Of a stretch of DNA of 64,000 bases, positions 51,927 to 60,268 are shown piece by piece (position 1 is the stretch's first letter; each line of letters opens with the position of its first letter). The position numbers and the translations under genes were made by a program. Under the pieces are notes generated by a model. It was not told the origin of the DNA. It searched no databases and worked only from the letters and a program-made list of their open reading frames with translations. Source of the DNA: Ruminococcus sp. (lineage in GTDB: Bacteria; Bacillota; Clostridia; Oscillospirales; Ruminococcaceae); NCBI GenBank assembly GCA_017519415.1, contig JAFWSI010000007.1, positions 1-64,000 on the forward strand, read 5' to 3'.

Positions 51927-53750
51927 TCAGGCTTTCTTGCCTCTCTCCTTGGCTCTCTGTGTGTTGCTGAGTATCCTCTTCCTTATACGGAGAGACTCGG
52001 GAGTTACCTCGAGGAGCTCGTCGTCGGCAAGGAATTCAAGGCAGTCCTCAAGGCTGAGAACTCTCGGAGGCACAAGGCGGAGAGCGTCGTCGCTTCCGCT
52101 TGCACGGGTATTTGTAAGGTGCTTCTTCTTGCAGACATTTACCACAAGGTCCTCGGTCTTGGGCGAAGCCCCCACTACCATTCCCTCGTATACGGGAGTA
52201 CCCGAGGTTATGAAGAGCTGTCCGCGCTCCTGAGCGTTGTAAAGTCCGTAGGTAACAGCCTCGCCGGTCTCGAAGGAGATGAGCGAGCCTGTGTTCCTGC
52301 GCTCGATGTCGCCCTTGTAGGGCTGATAGCCGTCAAATACGTGGCTCATTATGCCCTCGCCCTTGGTATCGGTCAGGAACTCGCTCTTATAGCCGAAAAG
52401 TCCTCTTGCGGGGATAAGGAATTCGATACGCATACGGCTTCCCTGGGGGTGCATATCCACCATGTCGCCCTTACGGGTGCCTATCTTCTCCATTACGGAG
52501 CCTACGCAGTCCTCGGGAACATCTATTACAAGGCGCTCGATAGGCTCGAGGCGTCTGCCGTTCTCGTCGGTCTTGTAAAGCACTCTCGGCGTGGATACGC
52601 CCAGCTCATAGCCCTCGCGGCGCATATTCTCGATAAGTATGGACAGGTGCATCTCGCCTCTGCCCGCAACGCGGAAGGCGTCGGTGCTGTCTGTCTCCTC
52701 AACGCGGAGAGATACGTCCTTGAGAAGCTCCTTGAACAGTCTCTCGCGGAGCTGTCTCGATGTTACGAACTTGCCCTCGCGGCCTGCAAAGGGGCTGTCG
52801 TTTACGGAGAAGGTCATCTCCACGGTAGGCTCGCTTATCTTTACGAAGGGAAGCGGGTCGGGAGCGTCCGTAGCGCATATGGTATCGCCTATGGTTATGC
52901 CCTCGATTCCCGAGATCCATACTATGTCGCCCACCTGAGCCTCCTGTACCGGAACACGGTTGAGTCCCTGTATCTGAAGGAGTGAAACGATCTTGGAATT
53001 GTAGTTCTTCTTAGAGCCCGTGTAATCGCAGACAGTGACCTGCTGGTTGACTGCTATCTTTCCTCTTACTATACGGCCGATACCGATACGTCCGACGTAC
53101 TCGTTATAGTCGATAGAGGAAATGAGCATCTGGAGAGGATCGTTCTCCTCGCCCTTGGGAGGCTCTATGTAATTGATAATGGTATCGAAAAGGGGCTTGA
53201 GATCGGTGCCTGCCTCATACTGGCTGAGGGAAGCCGTTCCGCTTCTGCCCGAGCAGAAGAGCAGCGGGCTTTCCAGCTGTTCCTCGTTGGCGTCAAGATC
53301 CAGAAGGAGCTCCAGCACCTCGTCGCCTATCTCGTCAAGACGGGCGTCGGGACGGTCTATCTTGTTTACCACTATGATGATCTTATGTCCCATTTCCAGT
53401 GCCTTTGAGAGCACGAAGCGGGTCTGGGGCATAGGTCCCTCGGCTGCGTCAACAAGGAGAAGAACGCCGTCAACCATTTCCAGTACGCGCTCTACCTCTC
53501 CGCCGAAGTCGGCATGGCCGGGGGTATCTATTATATTTATCTTTGTGCCGTTGTACATTACGGAGGTATTCTTCGCAAGGATAGTGATACCTCTTTCCCT
53601 CTCGATGTCGTTTGAATCCATTACACGCTCGGCGACCTCCTGATTTTCACGGAAAACGCCGCCCTGCTTGAGCATCTCGTCAACGAGAGTGGTCTTGCCA
53701 TGGTCAACGTGAGCGATAATGGCAATGTTTCTCAGATCTTCTCTTATCAT
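51927..53750 (-). CDS. typA: Translational GTPase TypA/BipA
   Basis: A 607-residue ribosome-binding GTPase. G1 IAHVDHGKTTLVDEML, G2 RERGITILAKN, G3 DTPGHADFGGEVERVL, G4 NKIDRPDAR, G5 CSGRSG and the TypA C-terminal SGTPVYEGMVVG and KHLTNTRASGSDD blocks are present. It helps ribosome assembly and stress adaptation. AAAATATG start with a weak AGGAAAG; 54 bases after the upstream gene on the same strand. Confidence 0.96.
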   Translation of the reverse strand: MIREDLRNIAIIAHVDHGKTTLVDEMLKQGGVFRENQEVAERVMDSNDIERERGITILAKNTSVMYNGTKINIIDTPGHADFGGEVERVLEMVDGVLLLVDAAEGPMPQTRFVLSKALEMGHKIIIVVNKIDRPDARLDEIGDEVLELLLDLDANEEQLESPLLFCSGRSGTASLSQYEAGTDLKPLFDTIINYIEPPKGEENDPLQMLISSIDYNEYVGRIGIGRIVRGKIAVNQQVTVCDYTGSKKNYNSKIVSLLQIQGLNRVPVQEAQVGDIVWISGIEGITIGDTICATDAPDPLPFVKISEPTVEMTFSVNDSPFAGREGKFVTSRQLRERLFKELLKDVSLRVEETDSTDAFRVAGRGEMHLSILIENMRREGYELGVSTPRVLYKTDENGRRLEPIERLVIDVPEDCVGSVMEKIGTRKGDMVDMHPQGSRMRIEFLIPARGLFGYKSEFLTDTKGEGIMSHVFDGYQPYKGDIERRNTGSLISFETGEAVTYGLYNAQERGQLFITSGTPVYEGMVVGASPKTEDLVVNVCKKKHLTNTRASGSDDALRLVPPRVLSLEDCLEFLADDELLEVTPESLRIRKRILSNTQRAKERGKKA

Positions 53751-53804
53751 ATTTTCTTTCCTCCATACGGTTTTCTCTATATGAACGGCTCCCGCCGTAT
53801 CCGG

Positions 53805-54437
53805 CTACATCAGTTTTTCAAGAGCCTGTCTGAGCTCCTGTATATTCGTAAATGTTGTGGGTATGTAAAAGGTGCGGTCACGCTCCGTGAAAATTGCCGC
53901 AGACGGGTCAAGACGTCTGGTATGGGCCCTGAGCTTTATGAACCTGCCCTTGTCCTCCACCGAGAGCACCCTGTCTATGAGGCTGCCGCTGTGGTACATC
54001 ACATCGTCCCTGCTGACGAACTCGTCGTAGTACGAGGTATTGGGCACCTTCTTCATATGGTTTATGATTCGTATACGCTCAGCCATTCCGCGGCGTCTTA
54101 TGGGAAATGAGGGCTCTCCGAAAAGAGCGCTGCTGCCACAGGCGTTCTCGAAATCAACGTGGTAAACGCTGTCGCCGTCCATTACATAGGCCTGGAAATA
54201 GCTCCTGTTGCGCCTTGACTTATATATTCCGAATCCTAATATGAGTGCGGTCAGAAGGAAGGGTATCACTATGGTTCCGCCGCTTACGTCGTTGTCCATT
54301 ATTATGACCGCGTAGATCACCAGCGATATGAAGAACACCGCACACGCCAGTGCGCCGAAGCCCCACATAACGCCCGTACACTTTCTCTGGTATGTAACGT
54401 GTATCCTGTCCGCGTCGTCTATCCTGCTTATCAGCAT
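53805..54437 (-). CDS. Two-span membrane protein, unknown
   Basis: A 210-residue protein with two spans near the N-terminus (WGFGALACAVFFISLVIYAVI; IVIPFLLTALILGFGIY) and a cytosolic beta-rich part ending TFYIPTTFTNIQELRQALEKL. It shares the layout of the next gene upstream, which is YcxB-like. Its start lies 1 base after that stop. Probably a diverged paralogue. Confidence 0.7.
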   Translation of the reverse strand: MLISRIDDADRIHVTYQRKCTGVMWGFGALACAVFFISLVIYAVIIMDNDVSGGTIVIPFLLTALILGFGIYKSRRNRSYFQAYVMDGDSVYHVDFENACGSSALFGEPSFPIRRRGMAERIRIINHMKKVPNTSYYDEFVSRDDVMYHSGSLIDRVLSVEDKGRFIKLRAHTRRLDPSAAIFTERDRTFYIPTTFTNIQELRQALEKLM

Positions 54438-54438
54438 A

Positions 54439-54963
54439 TCATTTCACCCTGTATCTCTTTCCCAGCTTTGCTGTCAGCAGCGCTGCCAGCTGACGGGGGT
54501 CGCCCTCTCTGAAGCTGTTTGCTCTTATGGGATATATCCTTGAACTGTCACATATTATCACGAACCATCTGTCGGAATAAAAGGCTTTCGTAACTCTGTC
54601 GTAGCCGTACTCAACGTGCTCGCTGAGTCCGGGGCCGTTGTTGTCGGCAGAAAAGCCGTTCTCGCCGAAGGTCATGGTCTCCACCACGTCAGGGCTTATG
54701 CTGTTGAGCTTTTTCATCATTCTATGAGGCATACGGCATACCCTGATAAGGAAGTACAGGCAGAAGCCGAATATCAGCATCCCCGATATAACGAAGCCGA
54801 AGCCCTCTCCCGTAACGGCATAGTTAAGTACCCCTATCAGGAACTCGAGGAAGATGCCGAAAGCCATTACCGAAAATGCCACAACGTATATCACGCTCCT
54901 CGACACGCTCCACCATGCCTTTTTCAGGTATTCAAGATCTGATCTGTTCTGAGTAACTATCAT
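54439..54963 (-). CDS. YcxB-like membrane protein
   Basis: A 174-residue protein from the ATG at 54963 with GGAGG ahead; an in-frame extension to 55209 runs through the tRNA-Tyr gene and is rejected. Two spans (VIYVVAFSVMAFGIFLEFLIG; GFVISGMLIFGFCLYFLI), then VETMTFGENGFSADN, VEYGYDRVTKAFYSDRWFVII and IRANSFREGDPRQL, a YcxB-like C-terminal plan. Function unknown. Confidence 0.75.
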   Translation of the reverse strand: MIVTQNRSDLEYLKKAWWSVSRSVIYVVAFSVMAFGIFLEFLIGVLNYAVTGEGFGFVISGMLIFGFCLYFLIRVCRMPHRMMKKLNSISPDVVETMTFGENGFSADNNGPGLSEHVEYGYDRVTKAFYSDRWFVIICDSSRIYPIRANSFREGDPRQLAALLTAKLGKRYRVK

Positions 54964-55043
54964 GTCTACACCTCCGACATTCTTTATACTTTTATAAACA
55001 AAACGGCTGTATTTCCGTGCAAATCCTCTTTTTTCCCGGACAT

Positions 55044-55072
55044 AAAAAAGCCCTTGCAGAGAATTTGCAAGG
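55044..55072 (-). terminator. Second terminator of tRNA operon
   Basis: CCTTGCA/TGCAAGG with a seven-base loop and TTTTTT on the - side. Confidence 0.7.
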
Positions 55073-55091
55073 TCGGTGCTACGGTCTGAAC

Positions 55092-55117
55092 AAAAACAGC
55101 CCCGAAATTTTCGGGGC
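55092..55117 (-). terminator. First terminator of tRNA operon
   Basis: GCCCCGAAA/TTTCGGGGC, then TTTTTG on the - side, directly after tRNA-Tyr. Confidence 0.85.
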
Positions 55118-55121
55118 GTTC

Positions 55122-55207
55122 TGGTGGGAGAGGATGGATTCGGACCATCGAAGCTGAAAAGCAACAGATTTACAGTCTGCCCCCTTTGGCCACTCGGGAA
55201 CTCTCCC
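55122..55207 (-). tRNA. tRNA-Tyr (GTA)
   Basis: Acceptor GGGAGAG pairs with CTCTCCC; a long variable arm (class II) is present; the anticodon loop reads CTGTAAA, giving GTA. CCA is encoded. Part of a row Pro-Thr-Tyr on the - strand. Confidence 0.95.
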
Positions 55208-55246
55208 ATTTATGAATTGCTCTGCCCCCATGCGGGACAAAAAGAA

Positions 55247-55322
55247 TGGAGCTGGTGGACGGACTCGAACCCCCGACCTGCTGATTACAAATCAGCTGCT
55301 CTACCAACTGAGCTACACCAGC
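55247..55322 (-). tRNA. tRNA-Thr (TGT)
   Basis: GCTGGTG/CACCAGC acceptor, D arm TAGCTCAGTTGGTAGAGC, anticodon stem GCTGA/TCAGC around TTTGTAA giving TGT, T arm with GGTTCGAGTCC. CCA encoded. Confidence 0.95.
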
Positions 55323-55337
55323 GTTTAACGCTTAATT

Positions 55338-55366
55338 ATTATATCATAAATGCTGCCTGTTGTCAA
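55338..55366 (-). promoter_or_regulatory. Promoter between tRNA-Pro and tRNA-Thr
   Basis: TTGACA, 17 bases, TATAAT on the - strand, both perfect. Confidence 0.8.
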
Positions 55367-55388
55367 GCGTTTTTTGGAATTTTTTTAT

Positions 55389-55465
55389 TGGTCGAGGCGA
55401 CAGGACTTGAACCTGCGGCATCTTGCTCCCAAAGCAAGCACTCTACCAAACTGAGCTACGCCTCG
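55389..55465 (-). tRNA. tRNA-Pro (TGG)
   Basis: CGAGGCG/CGCCTCG acceptor, D arm TAGCTCAGTTTGGTAGAG, anticodon stem CTTGC/GCAAG around TTTGGGA giving TGG, T arm with GGTTCAAGTCC. CCA encoded. Confidence 0.95.
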
Positions 55466-55506
55466 GACATGTATCATAACTTAGTCCTTTGACGGACAGC
55501 TTTTAT

Positions 55507-55535
55507 ATTATATCAGAACACTTGCCGCTTGTCAA
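55507..55535 (-). promoter_or_regulatory. Promoter of tRNA-Pro
   Basis: TTGACA, 17 bases, TATAAT on the - strand, 42 bases before the tRNA. Confidence 0.85.
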
Positions 55536-55614
55536 GCAGGGAACTCCCGATTTGTAACATCACACAATATTGCCCGGTGCTTATTGTCGGTTTTACTGTT
55601 TTTATACAAAAAAA

Positions 55615-55631
55615 GGGAGCTTAAAGCTCCC
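55615..55631 (-). terminator. Terminator of YtxH-like gene
   Basis: GGGAGC/GCTCCC with a five-base loop and Ts on the - side, 10 bases after the stop. Confidence 0.85.
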
Positions 55632-55641
55632 TGTAGATCCA

Positions 55642-55929
55642 TTAGTCCTTGATGTCGTCGACAATATCCTCTGCAGCGTCCTTTACGTCCTCTATAACGT
55701 CCTCAGCCTTGTCCTTTATCTCTTCAGCTGCGTCCTCTGCTGCTTCCTTTACGGAATCATCGCTGATCTCGAAATCGATGCTCTCGTCAGTGTCAAAATT
55801 GTCGAAATCATCGTAATCATCATCGTCGTAATCAGAACCTGAATTCTTGTCCTTGATAGCCTGTGCTGCAACATATCCAACGGCAGCTGCCGCGCCGGCA
55901 GCAAGAATAGCTACTAAAAATTTATTCAT
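55642..55929 (-). CDS. YtxH-like small anchored protein
   Basis: A 95-residue protein from the ATG at 55929 (GAGGAAAT ahead). One N-terminal span with Gly/Ala (LVAILAAGAAAAVGYVAAQAI), then a very acidic stretch (DYDDDDYDDFDNFD) and a helical end made of Asp/Glu/Ala/Lys repeats (AAEDAAEEIKDKAEDVIEDV). The plan is that of YtxH/gas-vesicle-like stress proteins; exact role unknown. Confidence 0.75.
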   Translation of the reverse strand: MNKFLVAILAAGAAAAVGYVAAQAIKDKNSGSDYDDDDYDDFDNFDTDESIDFEISDDSVKEAAEDAAEEIKDKAEDVIEDVKDAAEDIVDDIKD

Positions 55930-56038
55930 TTTAATTTCCTCTTTTCTCCGCAAGAAATAGTACGTTACCGAACCGCTTGCGATCGGACTACGATAATCTG
56001 CATTTATTATAACATACTTTTTCTGAAATTTCAACTCT

Positions 56039-56764
56039 TTACATATTATTTGTTAAAAACATCAAAATTGACAGTGCCGTTATTGGTGCAGTTTCACAAC
56101 GCAGTATTCTCTGCCCCAGCCACACCCGGGAAGCGCCTCTTTCCGTCAACGCTTCGGCCTCCTCACTGTCGAAGCCGCCCTCGCTGCCGATGTAGAGTCC
56201 CACCGTCCTTATACCGCTGAGATCGACGTCGCCGAAGGAGACTCCGCCCTTCTCCTCGTAAAGGAGCACGGTGCGGTCAAGGCCGCCTGTCATATCCAGC
56301 GACTGCCTGAAGCTGACCATAGAGGTGACCTGCGGTATCACGCCTCTGCCCGACTGCTTTGCAGCCTCCTCGGCTATCCTGTTCAGCCGCGGCAGCTTCT
56401 TTTTCTCAAAGTCCTTCTCGTCGGGGCGGGACACGCATCTCCGCGTGAGCACGGGTACTATCCGCGATACGCCCAGCTCGACGCTCTTCTGTATGATGTA
56501 CTCCAGCTTGTCAAGCTTCGGCACCGCCTGAAAAAGAGTTACCTCTATATTAGGCTCGGCGGCGCACCTGTGCTTATCCACAAGGTCAAGGTACACCGAA
56601 TCAGCGGTTATGCTGCCTATAGTGCAGTTATAGTCCACTCCGTTGCAGCAGACCGTCACCGCCTCCCCTGCCTTCATGCGCAGGGAACGGCCTATATGAT
56701 TGGCGTCGCTGCCTGTGAGCACGATATTGCTCTCGTCTATCTCGTTGGTAAAAAATCTCGGCAT
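56039..56764 (-). CDS. rsmE: 16S rRNA (uracil-1498-N3)-methyltransferase
   Basis: A 241-residue SPOUT methyltransferase. MPRFFTNEI, HIGRSLRMKAGE (PUA-like part) and the knot region IGSEGGFDSEEAEAL with LGQRILRCETAPITAL are diagnostic. The start at 56764 is chosen because the ATG gives the usual N-terminus; a longer frame would overlap azlD. It methylates U1498 of 16S rRNA. Confidence 0.95.
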   Translation of the reverse strand: MPRFFTNEIDESNIVLTGSDANHIGRSLRMKAGEAVTVCCNGVDYNCTIGSITADSVYLDLVDKHRCAAEPNIEVTLFQAVPKLDKLEYIIQKSVELGVSRIVPVLTRRCVSRPDEKDFEKKKLPRLNRIAEEAAKQSGRGVIPQVTSMVSFRQSLDMTGGLDRTVLLYEEKGGVSFGDVDLSGIRTVGLYIGSEGGFDSEEAEALTERGASRVWLGQRILRCETAPITALSILMFLTNNM

Positions 56765-56784
56765 AATGCACCGCCTTCCGTATC

Positions 56785-57084
56785 CTACATGAACAGTCCC
56801 AGCAGGAAGGCCGCTCCCGAAGCCGCAAGGGCCACCACTATGAGGGGCATCTCGAAGAAAGCCAGCACCACGGCGACTGCCGTGCCTGCTGCCGCTGTCC
56901 ATATATTATCTGTGGTATAGAATATCGCGGGCACAGTCATGGCACTGAGCACCGCATAGGGTATGTAGTGGAGGAAGCTCCTGAAAAAACGCGAATTTAT
57001 CTTCCTCCGGAAAAACGTGAAGGGTATCATTCGTATGAGGTAGGTCACGCCCGCCATTACAATTATGTATACGGCAATACTCAT
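56785..57084 (-). CDS. azlD: Branched-chain amino acid exporter subunit AzlD
   Basis: A 99-residue protein with about three to four spans (AVYIIVMAGVTYLIRMIPF; FLHYIPYAVLSAMTVPAIF; AGTAVAVVLAFFEMPLIVVALAAS broken by turns). TYLIRMIPFTFF is an AzlD family motif. Overlaps azlC by 4 bases. Confidence 0.92.
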   Translation of the reverse strand: MSIAVYIIVMAGVTYLIRMIPFTFFRRKINSRFFRSFLHYIPYAVLSAMTVPAIFYTTDNIWTAAAGTAVAVVLAFFEMPLIVVALAASGAAFLLGLFM

Positions 57085-57785
57085 GGGGAAGCTCCCTCCT
57101 CGTCCCTGACGGGAAAGAATACCGCTGCCAGCACCGACGCCGCCACGGCTGCTATTATTATGGCAAAGCCGTCGCTGACCATGGGCAGGACATATCTGAA
57201 AAATACGCTTATAGCCGCCGCTGCCGCTATGACTATGAGCACGCTGCGCTGCTTCTTGGCGGGAGGGATCACTATGGCTATGAACATTCCGAAAAGAACT
57301 ATCTCCATAGCGCTGCTCACCGAGGACGGCAGCAGCTCTCCCGCAGCGGCTCCCAGAGCGGTGCCCGTGACCCAGCCCACAGCCGCGACAAGTATCATAC
57401 CGTACATATAGGCGGGGGTCAGGAGCTCCTTCTGCGCGGAGCAGACCGCAAAAATCTCATCGGTTATGCCGTAGGACGCCATGAGCCTGTGAGGAGTCGT
57501 GAAGCGCCTGTCCAGCTTCTGTGAAAGGGAAAGTGCCATGAGGGAATAGCGTATATTTATAGTCAGCTGAAGAAGTATCATCTCTATTATGGCTCCGCCT
57601 GCCGCTATAACGTCAAGCCCCGCCTTCTGACCTGCGGAGGTGAGGTTCGAGGCGGATATAACGGAAGCCTGGAGCGGCGAAAGTCCCGACTTTACGGCAA
57701 GTATTCCGAAGCCGAAGGACACCGAAAGGTATCCGAGGCAGATAGGGATGCCGTCCGACATTCCCCGCAAGAATCTGTGGTTCAA
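57081..57785 (-). CDS. azlC: Branched-chain amino acid exporter AzlC
   Basis: A 234-residue permease. GMSDGIPICLGYLSVSFGFG opens it, ASNLTSAGQKAGLD and LLQLTINIRYSLMALSLSQKL follow, and KRFTTPHRLMASYGITDE is typical. It has about seven spans and works with AzlD in the membrane. No promoter was identified; AGGAGGAAT precedes the ATG. Confidence 0.93.
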   Translation of the reverse strand: MNHRFLRGMSDGIPICLGYLSVSFGFGILAVKSGLSPLQASVISASNLTSAGQKAGLDVIAAGGAIIEMILLQLTINIRYSLMALSLSQKLDRRFTTPHRLMASYGITDEIFAVCSAQKELLTPAYMYGMILVAAVGWVTGTALGAAAGELLPSSVSSAMEIVLFGMFIAIVIPPAKKQRSVLIVIAAAAAISVFFRYVLPMVSDGFAIIIAAVAASVLAAVFFPVRDEEGASP

Positions 57786-57919
57786 TGATATTCCTCCTGT
57801 TTGATCCTGTATCTCAATAGATCATGCTTTACATCAATGTCTGCTCAGCAGCTTCTTTTCCTGCGCCTTGTTCTGCCCGGAATGGCAAAATGAGCCCGAC
57901 ATAAAGAAATGTGCAGCAT

Positions 57920-57992
57920 AAATTCTTTGTTTTTAAAGAATTTACGCTCCCTGAACGAAGTTCAGGGCAATAACCGCCTGACGGCGGTTATT
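57920..57992. repeat. Three stacked hairpins
   Basis: AAATTCTTT/AAAGAATTT (57920-57943), CCCTGAAC-GAA-GTTCAGGG (57949-57967) and AATAACCGCC/GGCGGTTATT (57969-57992) stand in tandem in the gap between azlC and the ECF gene. No ORF. The rest of 57786-58080 holds only a terminator near 58043. Confidence 0.6.
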
Positions 57993-58042
57993 GAATGCGC
58001 ATTATATTATATCACAAACCCGCGCCTTAGTCAATGAAAAAA

Positions 58043-58080
58043 GTCCGCACCGCCGGTATATCCTATACTGACGGCACGGA
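58043..58080 (-). terminator. Terminator of ECF gene
   Basis: GCCG and CGGC blocks with TATA/TATA inside form an imperfect hairpin, followed by TTTTTTC on the - strand, 9 bases after the stop. Confidence 0.6.
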
Positions 58081-58088
58081 ACACAAAC

Positions 58089-58613
58089 TCATATCTTCTT
58101 TTTTATACCCGCCTTGTCAAAGGCTGTTCCCGCAGCGATAAACAGCGCTGTGCTGGCCGCTACCTGTATCAGGTATGAGGGGAACTGGGAAAGCGCGGCG
58201 CTGACAGCTCCTATACTGAAGCCGCCCGCAATGACCGCAGCCTCATAGGCGCTGTAGCCGAGCACGCAAACCGCCAGCGAGGGTATCACCGCAAGCAGGT
58301 TCCGCCTGCATATTATCCTTTCGGTGTTTTTTGAGAAAAACAGCGCTGTCAGCGCTTTTATCACTATCGTGGCAGGTATCCAGACGGGGTATCCCGAAAG
58401 GCCGTCCGCAAGGGCTCCGCCCACAGCTCCCGCTGCAACTGCATAGGGCGTGGGGAGCATACACGCGGCAAGATATATCAGTCCGTCGCCCGCATGAGTG
58501 TAGCCCGAGCCAGTAGGCACATGGATATAGGCAGTAAACACAAATATAAGCGCCGAAAAAAGTCCCGTAAGGACTATCCTCTTCTGTTTCGTATTCTGTA
58601 CTGTCCCCGTCAT
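58089..58613 (-). CDS. ECF transporter S component, TIGR04002-like
   Basis: A 174-residue membrane protein with about five to six spans. RIVLTGLFSALIFVFTAYIHVPTGSG opens it, GDGLIYLAACMLPTPYAVAAG and GGALADGLSGYPVWIPATIVIKAL are typical of S-component proteins that bind a vitamin or nucleobase-type solute with a shared EcfAAT. The solute cannot be told. No ECF ATPase genes are nearby. It has its own promoter overlapped by a palindrome. Confidence 0.8.
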   Translation of the reverse strand: MTGTVQNTKQKRIVLTGLFSALIFVFTAYIHVPTGSGYTHAGDGLIYLAACMLPTPYAVAAGAVGGALADGLSGYPVWIPATIVIKALTALFFSKNTERIICRRNLLAVIPSLAVCVLGYSAYEAAVIAGGFSIGAVSAALSQFPSYLIQVAASTALFIAAGTAFDKAGIKKKI

Positions 58614-58642
58614 GGGATCTCCTCCTTAGTCTACCTTAATGG

Positions 58643-58686
58643 TATGTATTGATACATATTATAGCACCAAAGCGGCTGTTTTTCAA
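58643..58686 (-). promoter_or_regulatory. Promoter with TATGTATTGATACATA operator
   Basis: TTGAAA (58681-58686), 17 bases, TATAAT (58658-58663) on the - strand. The palindrome TATGTAT-TG-ATACATA spans 58643-58658 and touches the -10 box on its downstream side. It fits a repressor site for the vitamin-type transporter gene. Confidence 0.65.
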
Positions 58687-58776
58687 GTGGTATCTTCTAC
58701 AAATAAAGCAAACGCCGCTGCTCTGTTTGTATGGCTATTGACGTATAGAAAGCGCCTATTATCCGTAATAAAACGA

Positions 58777-58796
58777 CCCCTGCCGACTGACAGGGG
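58777..58796 (-). terminator. Terminator of the VanY-type gene
   Basis: CCCCTG/CAGGGG with CGTTTTATT on the - side, 3 bases after the stop. Confidence 0.8.
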
Positions 58797-58798
58797 GA

Positions 58799-59917
58799 TC
58801 ATTCGTATTCTGATTTGATATTGAGGTACTCCTCAAGGCACTGGTTGGCCTTATACATCTTTTCTGCTACCTTTGAGCCTACATATCTTATATGCCACGG
58901 CTCGTACTTATAGCCCGTTATGTCCTCCTTGCCCTGCGGATAGCGGATAATAAAGCCGTATTCGTGGGCGTGCTGTGCGAGCCATGCAGCCTCGGGAGTA
59001 TCACCGAAGGCGTCGTCGATGTTATTGCAGTCGATGACAAGTCCCGTCTGATGCTCGGAATAGCCCGGACGTGCGGAATATGTATCTGCCATTTCCTTGC
59101 CGTCGCTCTTGACGTAATTCTCGTAGATGATCTCCTGATCGTGATACGAACGATACCCTGAACCTATCCATATGCTGAGCCCCTCCTTGGAGGCGGCGCC
59201 GGACAGCTTCTGGAACTGGGTATAGCATATGGTCTCGAGACCGGGAGCAAATGTGGGCGGTACACTGTAGGATTTGTTGACCACCAAAATACCGTCAATA
59301 TAAGTAAGCCCCGGTGTATCATCATACACCGGAGGCGCGGGCGCCTCAGCCGTATTGGACTGAGGCGTTGAATTCTGATCGGTTGTATTGGCTTCATCGC
59401 CGAGTACAGTTACCTTTATCATGACCTCCTGCTTGGGATCGGCAGCAGATCTGAGGGTAACGTAGCATACTCCGGGAGAAACACCGGTTATATGTCCGTA
59501 AGAGTCAACTCTTGCGATCCTGTCGTCGCCTGACGACCAGCGCTCGTCAGCTTCGAAAGTGCCTGCGGGATAGGCCGTTACATAGGGCGTATCCGTCTCG
59601 CCCACCTCAAGCTTGACGCTGAGCTTGTCAACGACGAAATCGCTGTTGTTTACGGGCTCTGCGGGAACAGTCGTAGTGATAACGGCTGTAGTCGTTATAG
59701 CGGGATCTGTGGTAGTTGTCACAGTTGTTATCGTTGTGGACGAATTCTTTTTGCCGCCGCTCTGCTTTGAATCATCCGAGCAGGCATTAGCGACCAGAAG
59801 CACCAGAAGCAGAACAAGGAACGCGATTATAAAAAGCGCTGTGAGCTGTCTTCTTCTCAGCGTTTTGCGGGATACTCTTCTGCGAGGACGGTGTGAACTG
59901 TAATTATTGTTGTCCAT
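58799..59917 (-). CDS. VanY-type D,D-carboxypeptidase with BIG2 domain
   Basis: A 372-residue cell-wall enzyme. An N-terminal anchor (LTALFIIAFLVLLLVLLVANAC), a Thr-rich linker of about 30 residues, a BIG2-like domain (VDKLSVKLEVGETD...VMIKVTVLG, about 98-175), then the M15B peptidase: WIGSGYRSYHDQEIIYENY, GYSEHQTGLVIDCNN (zinc His, Asp) and EPWHIRYVG (zinc His, Glu nearby). It trims D-Ala from peptidoglycan stem peptides outside the cell. Not linked with van regulators, so it is probably a housekeeping enzyme. Confidence 0.92.
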   Translation of the reverse strand: MDNNNYSSHRPRRRVSRKTLRRRQLTALFIIAFLVLLLVLLVANACSDDSKQSGGKKNSSTTITTVTTTTDPAITTTAVITTTVPAEPVNNSDFVVDKLSVKLEVGETDTPYVTAYPAGTFEADERWSSGDDRIARVDSYGHITGVSPGVCYVTLRSAADPKQEVMIKVTVLGDEANTTDQNSTPQSNTAEAPAPPVYDDTPGLTYIDGILVVNKSYSVPPTFAPGLETICYTQFQKLSGAASKEGLSIWIGSGYRSYHDQEIIYENYVKSDGKEMADTYSARPGYSEHQTGLVIDCNNIDDAFGDTPEAAWLAQHAHEYGFIIRYPQGKEDITGYKYEPWHIRYVGSKVAEKMYKANQCLEEYLNIKSEYE

Positions 59918-59983
59918 TGTATAAATCCCTTTCTCTGTAATTTATGATGAGGCATAGTCCGCCTTTATAAACACCTTATTAAC

Positions 59984-60012
59984 ATTATATCACAGCCTTC
60001 TTAAAATGTCAC
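59984..60012 (-). promoter_or_regulatory. Promoter of VanY-type gene
   Basis: GTGACA, 17 bases, TATAAT on the - strand. The 60013-60171 part of the gap is AT-rich with no ORF of merit. Confidence 0.65.
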
Positions 60013-60171
60013 GCACTTTTGTATTATTTTTGCTTTTTTTTAACAACTTGACATATAGACACAGGCATTTTTGGCGTTTTTTAACAAAGGAACTCTGCCG
60101 CCTCAGCCAAACAGTAGAAAAAAGCACTGTTTTTCTGTCGCAGGATGTCAGTCCGGAGCCTGCCGCCGTCC

Positions 60172-60200
60172 TTGACAGGAGAAGCTGTATCGAGTATAAT
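60172..60200 (+). promoter_or_regulatory. Consensus promoter of solute-binding lipoprotein
   Basis: TTGACA, 17 bases, TATAAT, both perfect, 69 bases before the ATG. Confidence 0.85.
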
Positions 60201-60268
60201 TAAAATGTACTCAAAAGACGCAGACTGTGCTTTATACCGCAGGGTATCTGAAAGGAAATGATCATACG

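Noticed and set aside
54964-55209. Upstream extension of the YcxB-like gene
   Set aside because: It would translate part of tRNA-Tyr; the ATG at 54963 has a good ribosome binding site.
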